A DNA stretch of 64,000 nt from Tubulanus polymorphus (taxonomy: Eukaryota; Nemertea; Palaeonemertea; Tubulaniformes; Tubulanidae): the NCBI RefSeq assembly GCF_964204645.1, contig NC_134032.1:5759175-5823174 (forward strand), read 5' to 3'. Shown piece by piece: positions 55,301-64,000 of this stretch. A program made the position numbers and the translations under genes. Every line of letters starts with the position of its first letter. Position 1 is the stretch's first letter. The notes under the pieces are model-generated. The model searched no databases and was not told where the DNA came from. It saw nothing but the letters and a program-made list of their open reading frames with translations.

Positions 55301-57244
55301 TATATATAATAAGTTTATTTCTTCACTAAAGAGATACAATACAGAAATACAGTCATCACTATTACATAAAAGAAAAGTTACAGAAAGTACTTCTACACTG
55401 TAAAGCGTAGTAAAGAAAAAGGACAAAAAGGGACCCCAAAGGGGGGTATACTTTTAATGAAAAAAAGCCTAATGCCCTGGCGGAATGGATGGACATGATG
55501 TTAAACACAAGTATGATAAGTATTAATACAATCCTATTATATGTCTTTTCAAATTCCGCTTGAATATATCGATGTTGGATGCTTGCTGAAGTTCAGTTGG
55601 AAGAGAATTCCAGACTCTAATACAATTAATGTTAGGAGAAAACATCCTGATATTGGTTCTGTAATAAGGTAAACGAAATTGATTAGAGTTACGGGTGTTG
55701 TGGGAATGAAGATCAGAAATACGAATTAAACTATTGGACAATTTGACAGGCAGCAACACATGGACAGATTTATACATCACTACAGAATTTTGGAACACAT
55801 TGATGTCTTGAAGTTTGAGTTGATACGACTTTTTGAACAGTGGAGTAGTGTGTTCTAGAAAATTTACCCCACTAGCAATGCGAATAGCGCGTTTTTGAAG
55901 CAAAATAAGGGGTCGTAACCTAGTTACATAATTAGATGCCCAGACGATATTACAGTACTGTAGATACGGAAGGATGAAACCGTTGAATAACTTGATGAGC
56001 GCGGATCTAGGAAAAATACGTCGTGCTTTTCTTAATACACCAATATTTCTGCTAACAATAGAGCACAGCTTGTTTATGTGGGAGTTCCATGTTAGGCTGT
56101 CGTCAATTATTACACCAAGGAATTTTGTTTCTCTGTTTCTAGTTATTGAAACATTACCCATTACAAGGTCGATATCATCAAGAATATTGATCTTTTTATG
56201 GAAAAGCATATAATTCGTTTTCAACAGATTAGCAGATAGCCTATTGGAGTTTAGCCAGTTAAACAGTTTAGTGAGCTCAACATTAGTATTTGATTGCAGT
56301 ATATTCAGATCGGAATGAGAGTTAATGGCAGTCGTATCGTCAGCAAATAGTAAAAAGTTTAAATTACAAGAATAAACGATGTCATTAACAAACAAAATGA
56401 ATAGCAAGGGCCCTAAGATGGAACCCTGAGTTACCCCTATAGGAATGGGACTGACATCAGATAAATAGTTCTTGAACGACACTTGCTGTAAGCGGTTAGT
56501 GAGGTAGGATTTGAACCATGAATGAGCAACCCCTCGAATTCCGTAACTATACAACTTGTCTAATAATATAGAATGATCAATAGTGTCAAATGCTTTTTTT
56601 AAATCAAGCATGATACTAACAGTAAATTTTCCATTATCTAGATTCTCAGTGATGTAATTAGTAAATGCGATTAAAGCATGTGACGTGGAGAGACCTTTTC
56701 GAAAACCGAATTGGTTACATGAGAGAATATTGTGTTTATCAATAAAAGAAGATAACCTGTTGCTAACAGCTTTTTCAAAAAGTTTTGAAAATGCTGGTAA
56801 AAGTGAAATGGGGCGGTAATTGGACACATTATTTATAACACCGGATTTATAAACAGGGACTACCCTAGCCATTTTGATACCCGATGGGACAATACCAGTA
56901 ACAAATGAATTGTTAATTACATGCATTAACGGTTTGCAAATATGCTCGATAGACTGTTTAAAAATAAACATAGGGATTTCATCCCATCCAGATGAAGTTT
57001 TGCCTATAAACTGTGAAACAATGTCATGAATTTCTATTTCAGTAACCGGAAACATAAAGAAATTATCAGATATGTTAGTTACATGTGTTTCCCTATTGGG
57101 TTCTGGTTGCGGTATATCGCTAGCAATAGAGGAGCCTATAGTACTAAAATAATCATTAAATAGATTAGCAATAGCTTTACAATTATTTATAACAGTACCA
57201 GAGGAGTCTAATAAGGCAGATGGTAATTTTGGAGGGCCCTTCAA
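55301..57244 (-). mobile_element. 5'-truncated LINE in right satellite array
   Basis: The element is inserted in the reverse array. Its 3' end has a TA-rich tail ('tatatataataag' on +). Only the RT half remains. The frame opens at the border with the array. Confidence 0.82.
55523..57244 (-). CDS. LINE reverse transcriptase, open frame of 573 codons
   Basis: Motifs in order: SSGWDEIPMFIFKQ, ARVVPVYKSG, NYRPISLLPAFSKLFEK, NQFGFRKGLSTSHAL, TVSIMLDLKKAFDTIDHSIL, GVTQGSILGPLLFILFVND, LLFADDTTAI (catalytic FADD), TKFLGVIIDDSLTW and RLRPLILLQKRAIRI. This is the RT and C-terminal domain of a Jockey/CR1-related non-LTR element. The endonuclease and ORF1 are lost by 5' truncation. The frame has no internal stop, so the insertion is fairly young, but it cannot act alone. 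The first codons may derive from the flanking array. Confidence 0.88.
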   Translation of the reverse strand: MKGPPKLPSALLDSSGTVINNCKAIANLFNDYFSTIGSSIASDIPQPEPNRETHVTNISDNFFMFPVTEIEIHDIVSQFIGKTSSGWDEIPMFIFKQSIEHICKPLMHVINNSFVTGIVPSGIKMARVVPVYKSGVINNVSNYRPISLLPAFSKLFEKAVSNRLSSFIDKHNILSCNQFGFRKGLSTSHALIAFTNYITENLDNGKFTVSIMLDLKKAFDTIDHSILLDKLYSYGIRGVAHSWFKSYLTNRLQQVSFKNYLSDVSPIPIGVTQGSILGPLLFILFVNDIVYSCNLNFLLFADDTTAINSHSDLNILQSNTNVELTKLFNWLNSNRLSANLLKTNYMLFHKKINILDDIDLVMGNVSITRNRETKFLGVIIDDSLTWNSHINKLCSIVSRNIGVLRKARRIFPRSALIKLFNGFILPYLQYCNIVWASNYVTRLRPLILLQKRAIRIASGVNFLEHTTPLFKKSYQLKLQDINVFQNSVVMYKSVHVLLPVKLSNSLIRISDLHSHNTRNSNQFRLPYYRTNIRMFSPNINCIRVWNSLPTELQQASNIDIFKRNLKRHIIGLY

Positions 57245-57264
57245 GGCTAAGGTCTACATGATGT

Positions 57265-58430
57265 CCACGAGACGGGAACATAGTGGCCACGGGACTGTGT
57301 AGAGAGTAGAGACAGATGTGAAGGGTCGATACGGGAACATCGTGTCCACGGGACTGTGTAGAGAGTGAAGATAGGTTTGAAGGGTCGAGACGGGATCATA
57401 GCGTCCATGGGACCGTCTAGAGAGTAGAGACAGATGTGAAGGGTCGAGACGGGAACATGGTGTCCACAGGACTGTCTAGAGAGTAGAGACAGATGTGAAG
57501 GGTCGAGACGGGAACATAGTGGCCACGGGACTGTGTAGAGAGTGAAGATAGGTTTGAAGGGTCGAGGCGGGAACATGGTGTCCACGGGACTGTGTAGAGA
57601 GTAGAGACAGATGTGAAGTTACGAGACGGGAACACGGTGTCCACCGGACTGTGTAGAGAGTAGAGACAGATGTGAAGGGTCGAGACGGGAACATGGTGTC
57701 CACGGGACTGTGTAGAGCGTAGAGACAGATGTGAAGGTTCGAGACGGGAACACGGTGTCCACCGGACTGTGTAGAGAGTAGAGACAGATGTGAAGGGTTG
57801 AGACGGGAACATGGTGTCCACGGGACTGTGTAGAGAGTAGAGACAGATGTGAAGGGTCGAGACGGGAACATGGTGGCCATGGGACTGTCTAGAGAGTAGA
57901 GACAGATGTGAAGGGTCGAGACGGGAACATGGTGTCCACGGGACTGTGTAGAGAGTGAAGATAGGTTTGAAGGGTCGAGGCGGGAACATGGTGTCCACGG
58001 GACTGTGTAGAGAGTAGAGACAGATGTGAAGTTACGAGACGGGAACACGGTGTCCACCGGACTGTGTAGAGAGTAGAGACAGATGTGAAGGGTCGAGACG
58101 GGAACATGGTGTCCACGGGACTGTGTAGAGCGTAGAGACAGATGTGAAGGTTCGAGACGGGAACACGGTGTCCACCGGACTGTGTAGAGAGTAGAGACAG
58201 ATGTGAAGGGTTGAGACGGGAACATGGTGTCCACGGGACTGTGTAGAGAGTAGAGACAGATGTGAAGGGTCGAGACGGGAACATGGTGGCCATGGGACTG
58301 TCTAGAGAGTAGAGACAGATGTGAAGGGTCGAGACGGGAACATGGTGTCCACGGGACTGTGTAGAGAGTAGAGACAGATGTGAAGGGTCGAGACGGGAAC
58401 GTAGTGGCCATGGGACTGTCTACCCTCTCC
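57265..58430 (-). repeat. 59-bp satellite array, right arm (about 20 units)
   Basis: The same unit as the left array, in opposite orientation. Private variants ('gtgaagttacgagacggg', 'cacggtgtccaccgg', 'gagcgtagagac') recur with a seven-unit (413-bp) period, so a higher-order repeat is present. The minus-strand repetitive open frames are by-products. Confidence 0.93.
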
Positions 58431-58435
58431 TGTCC

Positions 58436-60326
58436 GCGGGACTGTGGGGTGTAGGGAGTAGAGAGCCTAAACAGACCAGCATGATCAGGGGCGGATCTAG
58501 GATTCATTGAAAACTTTTGAAAAATTCTCAGGAAATGGATTTTGAAAATGACTGTTTACCAGGCACATATACGCGTTACGGCCTAGCTGAAGGCTGGAGA
58601 CGTCACTAACATATATCTAATAATTGCTCGTAGCATCCTACGGCGTCATAGTTATAAAATACTGAGTCGCAACCCCACCCGGTTCTGATTCCGAGGCAGC
58701 GAAGGAACAATCTTATTTCATCTTCTTAATTCAACAAACAGTGGGTTTCTATTTGAAAATCTACATAAGTTGATCCGAAAAGATTCTGACCTAGAGCGCC
58801 AATGTCTGCCGGCTATTTACGCGAAAAAGCCCCCTTTAAATTTTTTTTCGAAAGGCATTAGAGGGGGTGCCTAGCCACGGTGGCTAGGCACCCCCTCTAA
58901 TGCCTTTCGAAAAAAAATTTGGCACCTTATTATTCACCCTGGAAATTTGCCTGTTTAAAGAAACTCGATCTATAGAAACCAAGGCCCAAGTCGGATATAG
59001 CATAGTATAGTGCCTTGGCGTAGAGTTAATAAGTTGTGCGGTTAATGTATCAGGGCATTAATACATTGGCGCATGAATACATTGATATTTGGGTATTAAT
59101 GCGCTGCAAAGGAACAGTTCATGTACAGGTTGACCGACGACTAGTGACAGTTGACTACTGTGATGGACCGGTAAAGTCTGGTATCCGGCTTTTACCGAGT
59201 CCAAATCCGTATTCTAGTGACCCCGTATTGTGCGGTCGACGGATGACACGATGCAATGTTGTCGCCAATTTATTTACAAGGATCGTGGTGACAAAAATGA
59301 GAGACAATAGAGTGCATAGACCTATATCATCCGCCGGTTGACGGTCGACGGACGACACGTCGCATGTTGTCGCCAATGTATGTACAAGCATCGTTGGTTG
59401 ACTGGTTGACGGGTGACCACAAAACACAAACAAACAAGAGAAGTAAATCTAAACTGAAACAGTAAACTATAAGCATCAGCTGCGAAAGTTTCATTTTTTA
59501 TTAGAGCCGGCACGTATCGACGTCGTTCTGTAGCAATGTGAACAATGCCATATTTCACCGTCCCCTCATTTGTTTTTTGGGAGGCGCATTTCACGATGAC
59601 AGTGATGAAAATAAATATTGAATCTCCTGTGAATTTGAATGCTTAACCGTGTTGAAACTAATATCAGAGAACTGGAATTGACTAAAGAAAAATAGAAATG
59701 CAATCTGTATTTTAAGTATGGGGTTTATCGTGTATTTGGTCACGTGGTGTGTTTGGTGTATGAAGTAAATAGATCGTTAATAGTTAATTTGTTAGTTGGT
59801 AGATACGTCGACACGTTGACACATGGAATGTAAATGGCTGGCGAAGTGAATGTGTCGACATGACAACTCTCTTTGGGATACACATAAACCGAACAACGCA
59901 GTAAGCATACGCGAAGGAACTATACTATGCAATACCCTACTTGAGCCGAAACGAACTGTTAAACGCGTGTCATTCATTGAATATCTAATCACAATTGAAA
60001 ATACTAAGCTCTAACAGTAAAGATACATCTGGAGTAAACCGATTACTCATTATCTCGACGAAAAATGTTTTCCCTTAAAAAAAACTTCGCATCGAATTTC
60101 AAATTAATGTTAAAATCGAAATCGAAGCCGTTTTCCTCATTCGATCTTTTTCTTTGTCTAAATGAAAAGTTTTAGAAAATGTAATTGACTTTTTAGAAAT
60201 TGTTGCTTAGTTTCACTACTCATCGTCGTTCTCCAACCATTTATCACATGCGAAAACCTGAATCTGATACTCGCTGCAGTGTTTTAGTTCAAATAATCGA
60301 CTGTGGTGGCGCTATCGTACGGTAGG
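58436..60326 (-). other. Right arm of the foldback element, unique part
   Basis: The outer third (about 59,990-60,326) matches the left arm in inverse orientation. The inner part (58,440-59,980) has no counterpart on the left and includes an 83-bp palindrome and two diverged copies of a 'gacgacacg..gcatgttgtcgccaat'-like sequence at about 59,236 and 59,345. No gene is recognised. Confidence 0.6.
58838..58920. repeat. 83-bp perfect palindrome
   Basis: Two perfect 41-bp arms (58838-58878, 58880-58920) around one G. The arms read aaattttttttcgaaaggca, then ttagagggggtgcctagcca, then c. There is no mismatch. Confidence 0.93.
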
Positions 60327-60394
60327 GTCGAGACGGGAACGGGTCGAGACAGTAACGGGTCGAGAGGGGAACGTGGATGGCTCATATATATATG

Positions 60395-60405
60395 CTTTTG
60401 ACGAG
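60395..60405 (+). repeat. Target-site duplication, right copy
   Basis: CTTTTGACGAG, identical to 38421-38431. Just downstream, 'gtaggttcgaatccca' contains a tRNA B-box-like word, so the foldback element may have landed in a tRNA-derived repeat. Confidence 0.82.
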
Positions 60406-60913
60406 CTAATGCCATACAGTGTGAGTAGGTTCGAATCCCATATTGTGCTTCGGGCGCAATTTATACCTACTTTGCGGTCTGTTCATAGCGGGTGTACAAT
60501 CATAGCTTCCAACTGTAATTTCCTCTCATGCTACGGTTATTGCCGTTGTTTAATTAAACCCCAAAAGTTTGATTTTTGGTTCTGGCCGTGGAGAATAGAA
60601 TACACGGAATTTAGAGAATTGGACCATCTACCCACACGACTGAACCTCTAAGTGAAGATCGAAACAATACAGTAATACTTTTTCACATTTAAAATTTATT
60701 TTATCAATAAGAAAAATGTATAGCAAAAAACAAAAACTGGACAATAATCTAAATAAAAACGATTTACGTTGCTCAAAAGATTAGAAAATTCGCTAAATCC
60801 GGATCACTAGCAGGGGATGGGAAATTTTGTCAATTGAACGAAATGCGAATAATGTGTTTTCGAACTTAAAAACGTTTTTCACTAGCAAAAACGTTGTCTG
60901 AAAAACGTTTTCT

Positions 60914-61198
60914 GTCTTGGTGTAGGGCCGGTAGGCCTACTGTAAATTAATAACATTAAATCAAAGAAATGGACAATTTTAGTCCGAAATATATTGTGAA
61001 AATCCGAATGTAACCAAACCGAATTAAACGATTTATTTACTTTAATTGATGGTGACAACGCAATTTTGATTCTCACCTGGCCCAATTTTCAATTATAAAA
61101 ATCATCGTATACGATAGAAATATGTTAGTGAACTGTTGTCCATTTCTTTGACTCAATGTTATTAATTTACAGTAGGCCTACCGGCCCTACACCAAGAC
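60914..61198. repeat. 44-bp perfect inverted repeat
   Basis: 60914-60957 (gtcttggtgtagggccggta...) and 61155-61198 are perfect inverted copies, 197 bp apart. Just left of the first arm, 60865-60912 is an inverted relative of 61441-61504 inside the neighbouring MITE. The unit is therefore a rearranged, partly inverted copy of that MITE. Confidence 0.85.
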
Positions 61199-61414
61199 GA
61201 AATCATTTTAGAAAGCACCATGGTGCCTTCTAAAGCCTCACGGAAAATTATCGTAATAAATGGATTCCGTATCCTATATTTACAGTGAATCAAGAGGTTT
61301 TAAACCTATATCTTATGCAAATAGAACCAAAATCAGTGCGACTTAAAATAAACTGTAAATTATCATGTGAGTTATCATTTGACATCAACCGAAATCAGTT
61401 TTTGTATCGGCTAA

Positions 61415-61606
61415 AGCCCTACGCACACGGCAAAACATTTGTTTCGCCGAAACAGAAAACGTTTTTCAGAAAAGTTTTTGCTAGTGAAAAACGTTTTTAA
61501 GTTCGGCGTTTTGTTTTGCCTCCCCCGCACTCGGCATAACAAAAAATCATCTATAACGTTTTTTCACGAGGAAAAAACGTTTTTTCGGTGCCGTGTGCGT
61601 TGGGCT
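61415..61606. mobile_element. 192-bp MITE
   Basis: The ends AGCCCTACGCACACGGC and GCCGTGTGCGTTGGGCT are imperfect inverted repeats. The interior carries inverted 'gaaaacgttttt' words. No coding capacity. Confidence 0.65.
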
Positions 61607-62817
61607 AAATGATATACGTTGTTTCTCATAATCAGCTGGAATGATTCTTAATATGTAAACTGCAATACAATTTGAAATCAGTTCCTGCCAGGTCTGCAAT
61701 TTTTGTAGTACCTTCATGGCAAAAAGTAACAGGGGAGATGTGGAAGAGTACAGAGCTACGTATTACAGAGCTATTCGTCCGTGCCCAAGAGAACGGTAGA
61801 CCATGTTGTGTAGTTTGAGACCAAGAAATTTGGAAGTCCAACTTTGAATAAGCAACCGTTTTCTGAAAACTACTAATTCTCTCCTACGCGGAATATTAAA
61901 TCAACATCTACAAATGCATCTAAAGATACTGAAATAATTCGATTTTATTTTTCTAGTCTTATACTCTAACCACAACTAAAGGACGTTTGACTGTTGTTTC
62001 TCGATTTCAAGCTAGGAACAGGAGTCGGAATCGGGAAGTTGAAAATAGGCCTACTGAGGCGAGGTCCGACTTAGAAAACCCTATACATTCAGAATTTCTT
62101 TGAATAATCATAACACCCCCTGAGACAATGTGTCAATTTCAGTGGTACATTGGTAATGGAGTTAATCATTCCGTGAAAGTGAACACGGGCACAGAAGCAC
62201 GACAAACCTACGTAAAATGAAATATCACAAAACAACCTTTTAAGAAACATTCAAACTCGCCTGAATTATCATTTGGATGATTTATCAACATAATGACAGT
62301 TTTAAATTACGGTACCAGAAAAGCTAGTTAGCCTAATATTAAATTTCGTTTATCGTACCGAAGGTACGTACGTTCGGCAAATCTTTCCAGATCCGTTCTA
62401 ACTACGATAGCTGAAATCACAGGAAGAAGATATTTCCTGCAAGTTAATATTTTTGTGCCCAAAAAGGTCAAAGAAATTCTGAAAGACATCACTTCTCTTC
62501 AGCTGCACCAATGTATACGGTGCCAACTTGACTTACTCCTGCGCTGCATCTATGAACCCTGCATAGATTTCGAATGACGCGCTCGTGGTACCGGGATTAG
62601 ATCTGTAGAAGTAACATTAGCAATAAATGGTGAATGTTGAACCTGGTACTATTATTCACGGTACCGCTTCATTCCGTCATCTCCATTCCGTTCCCAGGCT
62701 AACATCAACCAAATTGCGGATGGCTACTAGAATTACGTTCGTCTCAGAGAGAAAACAAACGACAGAAAAGTATCAGGTGATTATCGATAGCCTACTACGG
62801 TACACACAGTTGACAAA

Positions 62818-62851
62818 CCTTGGAGTAATCATTGAAATGATTACTCCAAGG
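62818..62851. repeat. 34-bp palindrome
   Basis: CCTTGGAGTAATCATT and its exact inverse flank a GA dinucleotide. Confidence 0.9.
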
Positions 62852-63188
62852 ACAAACAGTGTTAGGCCTGTGCCGGTTGGTGACTGGGACTAAATATACT
62901 GGTTGGTCAGTTGGTTGGTTCGGTTGTGAAGAGTGGAAGCTAAAAGAAAGCCTACCGGTATTTATTTGTCTAGGCCTATTATATAGTAGCCAATACCATT
63001 TTTTAAGTACGAAGTTGTTACGCGTACGTGACTGTACGGTGATATCCACAGGTTAACCGTACGTGAGTTCCCTAAAAACGCGCCGTACGTGAGTTCCTAT
63101 AATCTGCAAACGCGCATGCGTGAAATAATAGAATTTGGGTAAGGTGAGGCTAGGCTATTTGTAAATCAAATTTCATTCACCCTGCTGT

Positions 63189-63262
63189 TACGTTCCGTGG
63201 CACAGTGGGTAAATCACTGGACCACAACTGGATTTTTTTTTTCGTTTGGTTTCGAATCCCAA
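63189..63262 (+). repeat. tRNA-like (SINE head) segment
   Basis: GTGGCACAGTGGGTAAATCA resembles a tRNA 5' part with an A box. After a T-rich stretch, GGTTTCGAATCCC resembles the B box. The middle is disrupted and no acceptor stem closes, so it is a tRNA-derived repeat and not a tRNA gene. Confidence 0.45.
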
Positions 63263-64000
63263 TATTGCAAGTCTTAGCGTCAACGTACTCACATACGGCT
63301 AACCTGTAGAAATTACCGTACAGTCACGTACAGGTAACAACAGCGTATTAAGTATTATGTGAGTGCGACAAGCCTACCATGCCTATGTACTACAAACACA
63401 ACTTTTTCCCTCTCGTCGGCCCTACAGTGATGTTACTATAACTGGTGCAATTATAACATGGATAGGATTTGGTCAGGACTAGCCTAAAGTCTAATTCAGT
63501 CTATGTACTAATTCACTCGATAGACCTATTTTTAAAACAATACAGTGAAGTATTCACACGCAGAAAGGCTAATTGATTTGAGCCATGTAATTAAATTTGG
63601 CCAGGCCTTCTCTGACCTGCTGACATTAACAGTCAAACCAAAACGTTCATGTGGTCACGGCTTGTAGGCCTATACCAGAAATCATTGTAGGCCTGTACAT
63701 TTTGCTGTTCGTAGGTTTGGTATACCGATTTCTCCATTCTTGACTGATAAGTGTACGGTACAGCTGTACGCATTATACAATTGTTCGAATGGGAATAGGG
63801 CCTATTGATCGGGCTTATTATTTCCTGCGTTAGAATACTGAAATAAGCCCAACGTTCATTCAAATATCCAACATCGGTGAAAGTTTGATTACTGTATACA
63901 TGTACTGTAGGTTTTCATGTTGTCTGAATATTTTGCAGTTCAAATGGGTATGATGCTGATTCCAATGTCAAACGCATGCAGTTAGATGGTCAAGGACAGT

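Larger units (their letters stand above)
38432..60394. mobile_element. Giant 22-kb foldback element with inverted satellite arrays
   Basis: The ends are inverted copies: left 38432-38496 and right 60394-60327, sharing 'atccacgttcccctctcgac' and two 'ctcgacccgtt' blocks. Homology continues inwards on the left at 45948-46300 and on the right at 60326-59990 (for example taccgtacgatagcgccacc on the left). Each arm then carries the 59-bp satellite in opposite orientation. An 11-bp direct repeat flanks the whole. The layout (long TIRs rich in tandem repeats, 9-11 bp duplication) recalls foldback/Galileo-type or Mutator-like elements. No transposase is visible, so it would be moved in trans. Later insertions: LINE plus PLE on the left, LINE on the right, SINE in the centre. 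Confidence 0.75.
60406..64000. other. Right flank, no gene recognised
   Basis: Small repeats and palindromes only (listed separately). Open frames at 60373-60651, 61285-61500 and 62627-62893 have no recognisable features. The taggccta word is frequent. Confidence 0.5.

Noticed and set aside
46449-58430. CRISPR-like repeat array
   Set aside because: The units are contiguous with no spacers, and the context is a eukaryotic genome.
57247-58507. Repetitive minus-strand frames of 112-343 codons
   Set aside because: The same satellite in inverted orientation; a by-product of the unit sequence.
63189-63262. tRNA gene
   Set aside because: A- and B-box words are present, but no acceptor stem or proper anticodon arm forms and a T-run disrupts the middle.

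Overview
The window is metazoan nuclear DNA. It shows GT-AG introns, a five-exon ribosomal protein gene, a nuclear-receptor coactivator gene with a Gln-rich tail, and dense layers of nested mobile elements. The abundance of short TIR elements, Penelope-like and APE-type retroelements, tRNA-derived SINEs and the recurrent word taggccta suggest a marine invertebrate, perhaps a mollusc or another lophotrochozoan. I cannot name the species from sequence alone.

Two host genes face tail to tail. The 3' end of a SRC/NCOA-type coactivator gene lies on + (2117-5951, four exons, ending in a C-terminal LXXLL motif). A complete RPL7 (uL30) gene lies on - (28625 down to 15768, five exons, 259 codons plus stop, with an 11-nt coding part in exon 1 and a TOP-like pyrimidine tract). 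RPL7 introns 3 and 4 carry four related H/ACA snoRNA-like units in the sense orientation. The introns and the intergenic space are full of pogo/Tigger-like TIR elements with TA flanks, a 1.4-kb TIR element, a 250-bp foldback, SINEs and a long interspersed repeat family (A/B).

From about 29.6 to 34.6 kb there is a nested stack: two pieces of a minus-strand LINE, a SINE inside one of them, and between them a 3.7-kb very AT-rich island. The island begins with a 113-bp inverted repeat and carries six short, co-directional, partly broken genes preceded by a shared T-run/TAAATAAATG start context. Layout, composition and one capsid-like gene suggest a decayed endogenous virus-like element in the polinton/adintovirus sphere. 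This assignment is an inference.

From 38,432 to 60,394 the window holds the most striking object: a 22-kb inverted-repeat (foldback) element. Its ends carry about 65-bp inverted repeats and are bounded by an exact 11-bp direct repeat (CTTTTGACGAG), a probable target-site duplication. Each arm contains an array of the same 59-bp satellite, in opposite orientation (about 115 units on the left, about 20 on the right). The left arm was later hit by an APE-type LINE, which in turn was hit by an intact Penelope-like element (GIY-YIG; identical 239-bp terminal direct repeats, each with a hammerhead-ribozyme motif; 14-bp TSD). The right arm was hit by a second LINE with an open 573-codon RT frame, and the centre contains a SINE. 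The right arm preserves the empty site of the LINE insertion in the left arm.

The remaining right flank (60.4-64 kb) shows only small repeats, palindromes and a tRNA-like segment.
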